DNA of 64,000 bases from JBEKIK01 sp050013075. Its GTDB lineage: Bacteria; Planctomycetota; Planctomycetia; Pirellulales; Thermoguttaceae. Shown here one piece after another: positions 26,817 through 35,128 of this stretch. How positions within the stretch are numbered: position 1 is the first letter of the stretch; each line of letters opens with the position of its first letter. A model generated the notes under the pieces. That model was not told the DNA's origin. It ran no database searches and saw only the letters and a list, made by a program, of their open reading frames with translations. The position numbers and the translations under genes are program-made. The stretch spans positions 1 through 64,000 of the forward strand of contig JBEKFZ010000009.1 of assembly GCA_050013075.1 (NCBI GenBank). Direction: 5' to 3'.

Positions 26817-29066
26817 TGTATCGGCGGCGTTTTCCCGGGCGGCGTTGCCGGCTTTTTCTTCGGCTGTCTTGATGCGGATTTCTTTGGCCTCCAGGCGTTG
26901 TTTCCATCGTTGTACGGGCTGTTGCCGCTTAGCAGGGGTTTGTTCGGGCTGATAAGACAGCGTCTTTTCCGTAATATCTTTCAGATTCCATGAACTCAGC
27001 ACTCGGAGCGCCAAATTCTCGTTTTCCAGGAAATTAACCAGTTTTTCATCCTCTCCCGATTCCAGGTCTTTGTTGGTGTACCCCCATAACATGTGATACA
27101 TTTCGGCGGCCGTTTGCGGATAGCGGTTTTCCAGCCATTTGCGGACGGCGGCGGCCGTTTCGGGATCACGGGAGACGGCCTCGCGGAGTTGATCGATGTA
27201 ATCCGACCAATCCGGTTTGCTCGCGGGATCATCCAATACTGTTACCATGTGGTCAAAATAACCGAGATATCCCAAGCATCGAATCGCCAGCCAGCGGACT
27301 TCTTTTCGGCGATGTTTTTCGGCCAATTCCATTAAGCCGCGTTGCGCGGGACGGGTCGGCGGCAATTCCCGCAACGTTTGGCTTATCGTCGCCGATGCGC
27401 CGCTATCCAACTTGCTGATCGGTTCGGCATCGATCCATTTGGGAAATTCTTTGAACGCAGCCAAATCACCCGGCAATTGATCTACAATCTTGAATCGCGC
27501 CGGGGCTGCGATCTCCAAGGTTTTTTGGCCCGTTTCGTCCCAAAGAACGTGTCCCGCCGTGACCAAAAAATCGGCTGTAAGTCGGGCGGTTTCGGTTTCC
27601 GGGTTGACGCCCGGAGCGTGAATGTTGCGCACTTCGGCCGCGACTATGGCCTCGGGATCCTTATAAGTGATCACTCCCGCTCGCGCGCCGATTATTATCC
27701 GCAAGCGTGCGCCGGCATTGGCCAAAGGCATGGTAACAATCCGCCCAAAGCGGATTTTTATGCCCGGCGGTTCCCGGGCACTGGCAGGCACCAGTTCCAA
27801 CTCCGTGCCGCCGAGAAGCCGTAATTTGACCGTTGCGCCGAGGGTAATCTCCGGCCGATAGGTAGGCAAGGCAATAAGTCGTTCATTGGCGGTTAGACGA
27901 TCTTTGCCTGTCAGGCGTTGCCAATCGGCCCCCGCGCCGGCGCCGAGTAATATCTGATCCTCGGAAGTGCAATTCCCCAGCCATTCGGAAAGGGGCGGAG
28001 TTTTTTCTTCGGGCGGTTTAGCGCCGCCGGGGACCGCCGCATTTTCGGCCGGCTCGCCAGGCGGCGGTTGTTTAGGCGTTTCAGCAGGTTCCTTGGATTG
28101 GGCGTCCCGGCCTTGATCGACATCGGTCTTGGGACTCGGACCGGTTTGGGCCGTGGTTTCAGGCTCTGATACCGTCCCGGTAACGCCGCTTTCGGATGGT
28201 TTTGCGGATTCGGCCGCCGCGGGGGCGGGAGTGGTCGCCTTTGCGGCCGATTCCGAGGAAGATTTCGATTCCGGGCCGGTCAATTTATCTTCGGGCTTTG
28301 CCTTGGCGGACGTGTCCGATGCGGTTTTTGCCGGCTGCGGCGAGGTCTGCTTCGTTTCCGCGGCAACCTGTTTGTTCTCTTGCACCATGCCTAAGCTAAC
28401 CAGCATGTTTCCCATGATAGTGCCCGGCTCAAAACACCCTAATGCCTTAAGCAATACAATCAACAGACAAACCGCCAGGACGCCGGCGGTGGCAAACGAT
28501 ACCCAGCGATATTTTTTAGTCGGTTCGCGTAAATACTCGGGAATAGTGGGCTTGGGGCGGGCTCTTCGCTCGGATTCGGCGTCCGTGCTGGTAGACGAAA
28601 AAGCGGGCAGGGGCGGGGGCAATACGATCTCGGTTTGCGAGTCCGCGGATATCAGTATCTCATCCTTCGTCGATTGGGAAGATTGAACGTGGATATCATA
28701 CATCCGCTGCCGGCTGGCAGGCTCGATCTCCGCCGGTTCGCCCAGCACCAACGTCAATATCTGATGGCAGGCCGAGACTTCGGCCAAATGGATGTCCGAA
28801 TCCAAGCAAATCTTTTCAAACTCCGTTACCTTTTCGGGTGGAAGCGTGTTGTCGAGGTATTCGGCCACGGCATTGGGACCTAAACTCGGACCAGCGGACG
28901 TGGAATCCGGCGCATTGACACTCGGCCGGCGCATGAGATCCTTTATGCGATGAATCAAATCGGAAGCAAACGCGCTTTCCTCAATTTTTTTGCCGATGTC
29001 CCCGGCGTCCTCGGGCTCGAGAATGCCGTCCAGATAGGCCAACATGGTCCGCAAGGTAAGTCGCAT
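26811..29066 (-). CDS. large single-pass membrane protein, FecR-like region
   Basis: The protein has 751 residues. The N-terminal 190 residues look cytosolic, with two short zinc-finger-less modules (MLAYLDGILEPEDA and AVAEYLDNTLPPEKV) resembling anti-sigma-like adaptor segments. One transmembrane helix (WVSFATAGVLAVCLLIVLL, about 190) leads to a Pro/Ala/Lys/Glu-rich linker (about 225-360). The exported region contains a segment with LRLLGGTELELVPA and IRFGRIVTMPL, like FecR-type beta strands. A role in envelope signalling is plausible but unproven. I chose the ATG at 29066; a TTG at 29087 lengthens it by seven residues. The stop codon lies in a repeat. Confidence 0.75.
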   Translation of the reverse strand: MRLTLRTMLAYLDGILEPEDAGDIGKKIEESAFASDLIHRIKDLMRRPSVNAPDSTSAGPSLGPNAVAEYLDNTLPPEKVTEFEKICLDSDIHLAEVSACHQILTLVLGEPAEIEPASRQRMYDIHVQSSQSTKDEILISADSQTEIVLPPPLPAFSSTSTDAESERRARPKPTIPEYLREPTKKYRWVSFATAGVLAVCLLIVLLKALGCFEPGTIMGNMLVSLGMVQENKQVAAETKQTSPQPAKTASDTSAKAKPEDKLTGPESKSSSESAAKATTPAPAAAESAKPSESGVTGTVSEPETTAQTGPSPKTDVDQGRDAQSKEPAETPKQPPPGEPAENAAVPGGAKPPEEKTPPLSEWLGNCTSEDQILLGAGAGADWQRLTGKDRLTANERLIALPTYRPEITLGATVKLRLLGGTELELVPASAREPPGIKIRFGRIVTMPLANAGARLRIIIGARAGVITYKDPEAIVAAEVRNIHAPGVNPETETARLTADFLVTAGHVLWDETGQKTLEIAAPARFKIVDQLPGDLAAFKEFPKWIDAEPISKLDSGASATISQTLRELPPTRPAQRGLMELAEKHRRKEVRWLAIRCLGYLGYFDHMVTVLDDPASKPDWSDYIDQLREAVSRDPETAAAVRKWLENRYPQTAAEMYHMLWGYTNKDLESGEDEKLVNFLENENLALRVLSSWNLKDITEKTLSYQPEQTPAKRQQPVQRWKQRLEAKEIRIKTAEEKAGNAARENAADTP

Positions 29067-29396
29067 GGAAAGGTCCCTTTCATGCAAGGATGGGATATAA
29101 CCCCACTAAATAACTAAATAAAATAATTATCGTTTCCCTGGATCCCTCCTTACTTATTAGTGGTCAAACATTAGTGGAAACCGTTCATCAATTTTGGATT
29201 TTTCGGGTTTTTTGGCAAATTGGGTAGTTGGCTAAAGATGTTCCAGCACTACGAAAAACCATTTAAAGATTATCAAAAAAACCCCTATACGGGCAGTTGA
29301 CGTTATTTTCCAAAAACGATATGATTTGAGATTTCCCGCATTATAGGCGGTAGTTATTTTGGCAATTGGGAATGGAAAGTTACCCGGAGGACGTCC
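29067..29396. other. divergent intergenic region before the ribosomal operon
   Basis: This AT-rich gap of 330 bases lies between the leftward membrane protein gene and rpsJ. It contains the rpsJ promoter at 29297-29325. No repeat family member and no further gene were found. Confidence 0.7.
29297..29325 (+). promoter_or_regulatory. promoter of the S10 ribosomal operon
   Basis: TTGACG (29297-29302) and TATGAT (29320-29325) are separated by exactly 17 bases, close to the sigma-70 consensus. Transcription would start near 29332, giving a leader of about 65 bases before the rpsJ start. Confidence 0.75.
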
Positions 29397-29726
29397 GTGG
29401 CCGGCCAGACAAACGAAATAATTCGCATTCGCATGGAAGCCTACGATCATGCGATACTGGATCAGTGCGCGATGGATATCGTAGACACGGCCAAGCGGAC
29501 AAACTCCGTGGTTCACGGTCCGATTCCCTTGCCTACCCGCATCGAGCGGTACACGGTGCAATCCAGTCCCCATGTGGACAAAAAAGCCCGGCAGCAGTTC
29601 GAGATCCGCACGCACAAACGGCTGATCGACATTATGCAGGCCACGGCCAAGACGATCGAAGCCCTGAACAAGTTAAACCTGCCGGCCGGCGTGGATATTA
29701 AAATCAAGGCCACCAGCAGACATTAA
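29397..29726 (+). CDS. rpsJ: 30S ribosomal protein S10
   Basis: The protein has 109 residues and matches S10 (IRIRMEAYDHAILD; HGPIPLPTRIERYTV). It is a small-subunit head protein and antitermination partner NusE. The start is GTG with GGAGG eight bases upstream. It is the first gene of the operon; tuf, rpsG and rpsL are not next to it, so the str genes are elsewhere. Confidence 0.97.
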   Translation: MAGQTNEIIRIRMEAYDHAILDQCAMDIVDTAKRTNSVVHGPIPLPTRIERYTVQSSPHVDKKARQQFEIRTHKRLIDIMQATAKTIEALNKLNLPAGVDIKIKATSRH

Positions 29727-29812
29727 AAAAACAATATGAACTGGAAGCTTGACGGGTAATACCGGCAATGGGCCGGTTGTTCCGGTCATGCGAGCAGCAA
29801 AAGGCAAAAACG

Positions 29813-30505
29813 ATGGCACTTGGACTACTCGGCCGCAAGGTCGGGATGACTCAGATTTTCGATCCGACCGGAGAAGTAATTCCGGTCACGGTCATTCAGG
29901 CCGGCCCCTGCCATGTCCTTCAAATCAAAACGGAAGGACAGGACGGGTACGAAGCCGTGCAACTGGGTTATTTGGATAAACCTCGCCGTCTTGCCACACG
30001 CAGCGCTCGCGGACACGTTGCCCGGTTGGATAGCAAAACCCAAAAACGCCGCGCGGCCGCGGGCCTGCAAAGCATTGCTAAAGCCGATTGCGAACCCAAA
30101 CGGTTCATTCGCGAGTTCCGTGTAAAAAGCGACGGCTACCAGATCGGCCAGGAATTAAAGGTCGATATCTTCGAGAAAATCAAGGCCGTCGACATTATCG
30201 GCACTTCCAAGGGACGCGGCACCGCCGGTGTGATGAAACGGCATAATTTCCGCGGACAACGAGCCTCGCACGGCGTGAAAAAAGTGCATCGCCACGCGGG
30301 ATCCATCGGTTGCAACACCGATCCGCATCACGTTTTCAAGGGCCATCGCATGGCCGGCCATTACGGACACGAGCGCTGCACGATGCGGAATCTCAAGGTC
30401 GTCAAAATCGACGTGGAAAACAACCTGCTGATCGTCCGCGGCGCAGTGCCGGGCCCCATCGGCGGTTATGTAATGGTTCGGGAAACAAACAAATTGGGAA
30501 CTTAA
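29813..30505 (+). CDS. rplC: 50S ribosomal protein L3
   Basis: The protein has 230 residues and begins MALGLLGRKVGMTQIFD, the L3 signature. It is one of the two assembly initiators of the 50S subunit. I chose the ATG at 29813 over an upstream frame (29768) that adds 15 unrelated residues. The 86-base gap after rpsJ contains no recognised repeat. L4 follows after one base. Confidence 0.97.
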   Translation: MALGLLGRKVGMTQIFDPTGEVIPVTVIQAGPCHVLQIKTEGQDGYEAVQLGYLDKPRRLATRSARGHVARLDSKTQKRRAAAGLQSIAKADCEPKRFIREFRVKSDGYQIGQELKVDIFEKIKAVDIIGTSKGRGTAGVMKRHNFRGQRASHGVKKVHRHAGSIGCNTDPHHVFKGHRMAGHYGHERCTMRNLKVVKIDVENNLLIVRGAVPGPIGGYVMVRETNKLGT

Positions 30506-30506
30506 C

Positions 30507-31142
30507 ATGGTCAGTTTGCCCATATACGATCGCACAGGAGCGGAGGTCGGCAAGTACGAACTCGACCCGGCCGAACTGGCCCCGCGCATCAGCAAACAAC
30601 TGGTGCACGACGTGGTGGTCATGTATCAGGCGAACAAGCGTTTGGGAACGGTAAAAACAAAGGGCCGTTCGGAAGTGGCCGGCACGACAAAGAAAATGTA
30701 CCGGCAGAAAGGCACCGGCAACGCCCGGGCCGGCTCGCGCCGCAGCGGCATTCGGCGGGGCGGCGGCGACATCCACCCCCGCGTCCCACGCGACTGGTCG
30801 TATCGGCTGACGAAAAAGGCGATCCGGCTGGCCACGCGCATGGCCGTGGCCTCGAAAATCGGCGAAAACCAGGTGATGCTGATCGATAAATTGTCCTTCG
30901 CCCAGCCCAAAACCAAGGAAATGGCCGCCATTTTGAAGGCGCTTAAGATAAACGGCGAAAGCCTGCTGGTGGCCGTCGACGGCTACGATGTAAACGTGTA
31001 CAAGAGCATTAGCAATATCAAGAACGTATCGGTTTTGCCCGTGGCTGAACTAAACGCCCTGAGCGTGTTGCGTCCGCGCCGGTTGCTCATGACGACCGCC
31101 GCCCTGGACGCCTTTCGCAATAAGGCGGCGGGGAAACTATAA
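30507..31142 (+). CDS. rplD: 50S ribosomal protein L4
   Basis: The protein has 211 residues and shows the L4 loop KKMYRQKGTGNARAGSRRS that reaches into the exit tunnel. In some bacteria L4 represses its own operon; whether that applies here cannot be seen. It starts one base after rplC. The gap to rplW is 111 bases and carries two R2 hairpins. Confidence 0.97.
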   Translation: MVSLPIYDRTGAEVGKYELDPAELAPRISKQLVHDVVVMYQANKRLGTVKTKGRSEVAGTTKKMYRQKGTGNARAGSRRSGIRRGGGDIHPRVPRDWSYRLTKKAIRLATRMAVASKIGENQVMLIDKLSFAQPKTKEMAAILKALKINGESLLVAVDGYDVNVYKSISNIKNVSVLPVAELNALSVLRPRRLLMTTAALDAFRNKAAGKL

Positions 31143-31159
31143 GAATTTTATTTATACTT

Positions 31160-31236
31160 GTTCCCGGGCTCTGCCTGGGAACGCAACATTTAGATTTGTG
31201 AGTCAAAAAACATTCCCAGGCAGAGCCTGGGAACGA
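31160..31236. repeat. R2 hairpin pair between rplD and rplW
   Basis: GTTCCCGGGCTCTGCCTGGGAACG at 31160-31183 and TTCCCAGGCAGAGCCTGGGAA at 31212-31236. Each folds on itself through TTCCCAGGC/GCCTGGGAA. A second pair lies at 37991-38061. Confidence 0.85.
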
Positions 31237-31253
31237 GGACAAGGAATAGTGCG

Positions 31254-31565
31254 ATGGCCAGAGACATTACTAAGACCAGGCTGGCCCTGGAGCCGAATCA
31301 GATTATATTCCGGCCGCTGGTCACCGAAAAAGGCATGCACAAGGCCGAACGCAACAACGCCTATGCCTTCGAGGTCAGCCGGCTGGCTGGAAAAGAGGAT
31401 ATTCGCCGCGCGGTGGAAGAGTTGTTCGATGTCAAGGTGTTGCACGTGAACACGCAAAACCGCAAGGGCAAGCCGCGCAAGACCCGTTTCCGCAGCGGAC
31501 ATACCAAAGCCTGGAAAAAGGCCGTCGTAACATTGGATAAAGAACACAGGATTAATTTCTTTTAA
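31254..31565 (+). CDS. rplW: 50S ribosomal protein L23
   Basis: The protein has 103 residues: IIFRPLVTEKGMHKAERNNAYAF at the start and the extended loop TQNRKGKPRKTRFRSGHT. L23 lies at the tunnel exit and docks trigger factor and SRP. The ATG at 31254 follows AAGGAATAGTGCG, so the ribosome site lies at the edge of an R2 repeat. Confidence 0.97.
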   Translation: MARDITKTRLALEPNQIIFRPLVTEKGMHKAERNNAYAFEVSRLAGKEDIRRAVEELFDVKVLHVNTQNRKGKPRKTRFRSGHTKAWKKAVVTLDKEHRINFF

Positions 31566-31573
31566 AGTTATCG

Positions 31574-31650
31574 GTAATCAGTTTTCAGTTATCAGTTATT
31601 TTAATGCTGAAACTGACGACTGAAAACTGAAAACTGAGAACTGAAAACTG
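31574..31650 (+). repeat. R7 inverted repeat between rplW and rplB
   Basis: CAGTTTTCAGTTATCAGT on the left and a run of ACTGAAAACTG units on the right can pair. The right arm ends four bases before the rplB ATG, so no Shine-Dalgarno sequence remains. Confidence 0.85.
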
Positions 31651-31653
31651 ATA

Positions 31654-32511
31654 ATGGGAATTCGCCGATACAATCCGACTACGCCTGGACGCCGCGGGGC
31701 CACGGTGAGCGACTTTGCCGAATTGACGCCTGGCGCCAAGCCGGTCAAAAGCCTGATGATTCCCAAACGCAAAAAAGGCGGCCGGAACAATCAGGGCGTG
31801 ATTACCTCGCGGCATCGAGGGGGCGGGCACAAACAGCATTACCGCTTGATCGACTTCCGCCGCAACAAAGACGACATTCCCGCCGTGGTCAACTCGATCC
31901 AATACGATCCCAACCGCAGCGCGCGCATCGCCCTGCTGTACTATGCCGACGGCGAAAAGCGCTACATTTTGGCCCCCGAAGGGCTAAAGGCGGGCGATAA
32001 AGTCCAAAGCGGGAAAGACTCGCCTCCGGCCGTGGGCAACTGCCTGCCGCTTTCGTACATACCCTTGGGGTTGGACATCCACAACATCGAAATGCAGCCC
32101 GGGCGGGGCGGCGTTTTGTGCCGTTCGGCCGGCATGAAGGCCACTTTGGCCGCACGCGACGCCGATTGGGCGCAGATCAACCTGCCCAGCGGCGAAATCC
32201 GCCGTGTCCCAGCCACTTGCCGGGCGACCATCGGCAGCATCGGCAATTCCGATCACATGGGCATCGTCTTGGGTAAGGCCGGACGAAAACGCTGGATGGG
32301 CCGGCGACCGCACGTCCGCGGAACCGCCATGAATCCCGTCGACCATCCCCACGGCGGCGGCGAGGGCCGCACCAAGGGCGGCCGGCACCCGGTCAGTCCC
32401 TGGGGCAAGTTGGCCAAGGGCGGCTCCACCCGTAAACGCCGCAAACCATCGAACAAAGCCATAGTCCGTCGCCGCAAATCGCGCCGCTACGGACAATTAA
32501 AATTGAAATAG
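31654..32511 (+). CDS. rplB: 50S ribosomal protein L2
   Basis: The protein has 285 residues, the L2 length. It shows the conserved RHRGGGHKQHYR and the peptidyl-transferase-proximal NPVDHPHGGGEGR. The ATG at 31654 gives the standard N-terminus (GIRRYNPTTPGRR), so the start is firm even though the 5' flank is a repeat without a ribosome-binding site. Confidence 0.97.
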   Translation: MGIRRYNPTTPGRRGATVSDFAELTPGAKPVKSLMIPKRKKGGRNNQGVITSRHRGGGHKQHYRLIDFRRNKDDIPAVVNSIQYDPNRSARIALLYYADGEKRYILAPEGLKAGDKVQSGKDSPPAVGNCLPLSYIPLGLDIHNIEMQPGRGGVLCRSAGMKATLAARDADWAQINLPSGEIRRVPATCRATIGSIGNSDHMGIVLGKAGRKRWMGRRPHVRGTAMNPVDHPHGGGEGRTKGGRHPVSPWGKLAKGGSTRKRRKPSNKAIVRRRKSRRYGQLKLK

Positions 32512-32596
32512 CAGTCCGCTATCAGCAGTCCGCTATCAGCCAGATTTCTTACGGCTGAAAGCTGAAAGCTGATGGCTGAAAGCCGAAAGCTGAAAA
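32512..32596 (+). repeat. R7-type repeat between rplB and rpsS
   Basis: Left side TCCGCTATCAGC units, right side a series of GCTGAAAGC units (GGCTGAAAGCTGAAAGCTGA) ending AAAA before the rpsS ATG. It is a diverged member of the ACTGAAAACTG family and again occupies the ribosome-binding position. Confidence 0.8.
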
Positions 32597-32869
32597 ATGG
32601 GTAGATCACTAAAAAAAGGTCCTTTTGTGAATCCCAAGTTGTTCCTGAAAGTGGAACGGCAAAACTTGGCGGGAACTAAGGATCCGATCAAAACCTGGGC
32701 CCGGGCCTGTACCATCATCCCCGAGTTTGTCGGGCATACGTTCATGGTCCACAACGGCAAAGTACACATAAAGGTGTTCGTTACCGAAGAGATGGTCGGC
32801 CACCGGCTGGGTGAATTCTCGCCCACGCGGACGTTCCGCGGCCATGGCGGGAAGGGCGGAAAAAAGTAA
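32597..32869 (+). CDS. rpsS: 30S ribosomal protein S19
   Basis: The protein has 90 residues, MGRSLKKGPFVNPKL at the start and the conserved FVGHTFMVHNGK and LGEFSPTRTFRGHGGK. It forms the S13-S19 head complex. No Shine-Dalgarno sequence precedes the ATG; the repeat directly abuts it. The next gene, rplV, starts one base after the stop. Confidence 0.97.
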   Translation: MGRSLKKGPFVNPKLFLKVERQNLAGTKDPIKTWARACTIIPEFVGHTFMVHNGKVHIKVFVTEEMVGHRLGEFSPTRTFRGHGGKGGKK

Positions 32870-32870
32870 C

Positions 32871-33197
32871 ATGGCATATAAAGCGGTACATCGTTTCGCA
32901 CGGATAAGCGCACGAAAGGTGCGCCCTATAGCCGACTTGATCCGCGGCAAAGGGACCGACGAGGCCCTTAACGTGCTTCGTTATCAGCCCCACCGCGGCG
33001 CGCGGATGCTGGAAAAGGTCCTGCGCAGCGCTTTGGCCAACGCCGAAGACCTGCGTGCCCCCAACCTGCATCACTTAAGGGTGATCGACGTGCAAGTGGA
33101 TCAAGGACCGATGATGAAACGCATGCGCCCGCACGCCAGAGGCATGGCCTCGGTCATTTTAAAACGCATGTCGCACATTCGCATAGCATTGGAATAA
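32871..33197 (+). CDS. rplV: 50S ribosomal protein L22
   Basis: The protein has 108 residues (KAVHRFARISARKVRPIADLIRG; tunnel hairpin MKRMRPHARGMASVI). I set the ATG at 32871, one base after rpsS; an in-frame upstream extension overlaps rpsS and is rejected. The last nine codons and the stop are part of a 69-base segment that is duplicated just downstream. Confidence 0.97.
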   Translation: MAYKAVHRFARISARKVRPIADLIRGKGTDEALNVLRYQPHRGARMLEKVLRSALANAEDLRAPNLHHLRVIDVQVDQGPMMKRMRPHARGMASVILKRMSHIRIALE

Positions 33198-33308
33198 ATT
33201 GTTTAGTCCCGGCACTCGTGCCGGGCGTTTAGAGGACTGTCGCATATCCGAATAGCATTGGAATAAATTGTTTAGCCCCGGCGCTTGCGCCGGGCGTTTA
33301 GAGAACCA
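33171..33308 (+). repeat. 69-base tandem duplication of the rplV end plus R1 hairpin
   Basis: Copy 1 (33171-33239) begins TCGCACATTCGCATAGC and holds the last rplV codons, the stop and an R1 hairpin (33201-33232). Copy 2 (33240-33308) begins TCGCATATCCGAATAGC and holds a second R1 hairpin (33270-33301). The copies differ at a few positions. Confidence 0.9.
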
Positions 33309-33312
33309 ACGT

Positions 33313-34029
33313 ATGGGTCAAAAAGTCAATCCGGTCGGGTTTCGCACGGGCATCATGATCGGCTGGAAAAGCCGCTGGTACGCCTCGAAGAAGGAGTTTG
33401 CCGAACTTCTGGTGGAAGACCAGAAGATCCGCGATTTTATCAAGAATCGTAAAGATAAGGGAGGCAAACCGCTTTACCCGTCGATTGCCAAAATCGAAAT
33501 CGAACGAACCCGCGACGAAGTAAAAGTGATCCTTTTCTCCGCGCGGCCCGGAGTGTTGATAGGACGCAAGGGCGAGCGCGTCGAAGAAATGCAAAAGGAA
33601 CTGCAACAAAAAACCGGCCGCAGGATAAATATTAAGATCGAGGAAATTAACCGGCCGGAAATAGTCGCCCAGTTGGTGGCCGAAGACATCGTGGAACAGT
33701 TGGAAAAACGGGCCGGGTTCAGGCGGACTATGAAGCGGGCGATGGAACAAACAATGGAAGCGGGCGCAAAGGGGATCAAAATCCAATTGGCCGGCCGATT
33801 GGGCGGGGCGGAAATGTCACGCCGCGAAAAACAAATCACCGGCTCCATCCCCCTAAGCACCTTGCGGGCAAAAATAGATTACGGTTTCGCCGAAGCGCTG
33901 ATCTCCCAAGGTCACCTCGGCGTGCAAGTTTGGATCAATCAGGGAACATATAGCGAGGACGACATCGATGGCACTGATGCCAAAACGAGTCAAGCACCGA
34001 AAAAGCCAAAGAGGGCGTATAAAAGGTAA
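33313..34029 (+). CDS. rpsC: 30S ribosomal protein S3
   Basis: The protein has 238 residues: MGQKVNPVGFRTG, the KH-type GVLIGRKGERVEE and the C-terminal domain GRLGGAEMSRREK. The start is fixed by homology at 33313. Its last 20 codons overlap the rplP coding region by 62 bases in another frame, so the basic tail (KTSQAPKKPKRAYKR) is overprinted on the L16 N-terminus. Confidence 0.97.
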   Translation: MGQKVNPVGFRTGIMIGWKSRWYASKKEFAELLVEDQKIRDFIKNRKDKGGKPLYPSIAKIEIERTRDEVKVILFSARPGVLIGRKGERVEEMQKELQQKTGRRINIKIEEINRPEIVAQLVAEDIVEQLEKRAGFRRTMKRAMEQTMEAGAKGIKIQLAGRLGGAEMSRREKQITGSIPLSTLRAKIDYGFAEALISQGHLGVQVWINQGTYSEDDIDGTDAKTSQAPKKPKRAYKR

Positions 34030-34384
34030 CGCCTCCCGCGGAAACCGCGTCGTTTTCGGCGATTACGGCCTGCAAGCCACTCAAGGCGGGTGGATAGGCG
34101 CGGCCACGATCGAAGCCGGGCGTATCGCGGCGCAGCAGTACCTGCGCACCGAGGGCCGCTTGTACATCCGCATGTTCCCACACAAACCGATTACCTCGAT
34201 CCCCTTGGAAACCCGCATGGGCAAGGGCAAGGGCGAGCCGGAATACTGGGCCGCGGTGGTCAAGCCGGGAACGGTGTTGTTCGAGATCAGCGGGGTGACC
34301 GAAGAGGCCGCCCGCATGTGTTTCACCCGCCTAGCCCACAAAATGCCGGTCAAAGTCCGCTTCATCAAGCGGCGCACTATGTAG
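33968..34384 (+). CDS. rplP: 50S ribosomal protein L16
   Basis: The protein has 138 residues, or 135 if the ATG at 33977 is used; both fall inside the end of rpsC. It is identified by MPKRVKHRKSQRGR and IRMFPHKPITSIPLETRMGKGKG. L16 shapes the A-site and is needed for 50S maturation. The 62-base overlap is unusually long for this gene pair. Confidence 0.97.
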   Translation: MALMPKRVKHRKSQRGRIKGNASRGNRVVFGDYGLQATQGGWIGAATIEAGRIAAQQYLRTEGRLYIRMFPHKPITSIPLETRMGKGKGEPEYWAAVVKPGTVLFEISGVTEEAARMCFTRLAHKMPVKVRFIKRRTM

Positions 34385-34404
34385 GCCCTTTACGGGAAGA
34401 AATT

Positions 34405-34653
34405 ATGAGTAAGGCATCCGAACTACGCGACATGAGCAACGAGCACTTGGCGTTGACCTTGAAGGATACGACCAAGAACTTGTTCCGCCTGCGCTTGCAA
34501 GCCCAGACCGAACGGCTCGATGCACCCAGTGAATTGCGAAAACAGCGCCGCTTGATCGCCCGCATTAAGACCATCCAACATGAGCGTAAGCGTGCGGCAG
34601 CCAAAGCGGCCGCCGCGGCTTCCGCACAACCGCAGGAACCCAGCCATGCCTAA
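34405..34653 (+). CDS. rpmC: 50S ribosomal protein L29
   Basis: The protein has 82 residues: the helical hairpin SKASELRDMSNEHLALTLKD then LRKQRRLIARIKTIQHER. An Ala-rich tail (AAAKAAAAASAQPQ) makes it longer than the usual 60-70 residues. The start is the ATG at 34405 after GGAAGA. The last eight bases overlap rpsQ. Confidence 0.95.
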   Translation: MSKASELRDMSNEHLALTLKDTTKNLFRLRLQAQTERLDAPSELRKQRRLIARIKTIQHERKRAAAKAAAAASAQPQEPSHA

Positions 34654-34966
34654 GCGAGTGGAAATCGGCATCGTCATGAGCGACAAGACGGCAAAGACCC
34701 GCCGGGTGGAAATTCCCCGCCTGGTGAAGCATCCCCGGTACGGCAAATATCTTCGCCGCAAGACGGTATGCTACGTTCACGACGAGAACAACGAATCCCA
34801 TAGCGGCGACGTGGTGGAAATCATCGAATCCCGTCCCACCTCGCGGATGAAGCGCTGGGCACTGGTGCGGGTCGTGGAAAAGGGCAAGATGATCGACCTG
34901 GCCGCGATGCGCGCCGCTGCCCGGGCAAAGAAAAAACAAGTCGAACAAGAAGAAACAACCGAATAA
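34646..34966 (+). CDS. rpsQ: 30S ribosomal protein S17
   Basis: The protein has 106 residues: an OB fold with VMSDKTAKTRRVEI and HPRYGKYLRRKTVCYVHDE. It is about 20 residues longer than E. coli S17, through a Lys/Glu-rich C-terminal helix. It starts eight bases inside rpmC. Two R1 hairpins lie in the 162-base gap before rplN. Confidence 0.95.
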   Translation: MPKRVEIGIVMSDKTAKTRRVEIPRLVKHPRYGKYLRRKTVCYVHDENNESHSGDVVEIIESRPTSRMKRWALVRVVEKGKMIDLAAMRAAARAKKKQVEQEETTE

Positions 34967-35032
34967 CGTTTAGCCCCGGCGCTTGCGCCGGGTGTGATAT
35001 AGCGAACGTTTAGCCCCGGCACTCGTGCCGGG
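34967..35032. repeat. R1 hairpin pair between rpsQ and rplN
   Basis: Two direct copies of CGTTTAGCCCCGGC-NN-GCCGGG at 34967-34992 and 35007-35032. The loops differ (GCTTGC and ACTCGT) as in the rplV pair, and the stems stay complementary. Confidence 0.85.
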
Positions 35033-35128
35033 TGTGATGAAGGTCATCCTGAGTGCAGCGAAGGATCTGTGTTCCGTACCGAGATTCTTCGCTATGCTCA
35101 GAATGACACGAAATATGGATAGTAGACC

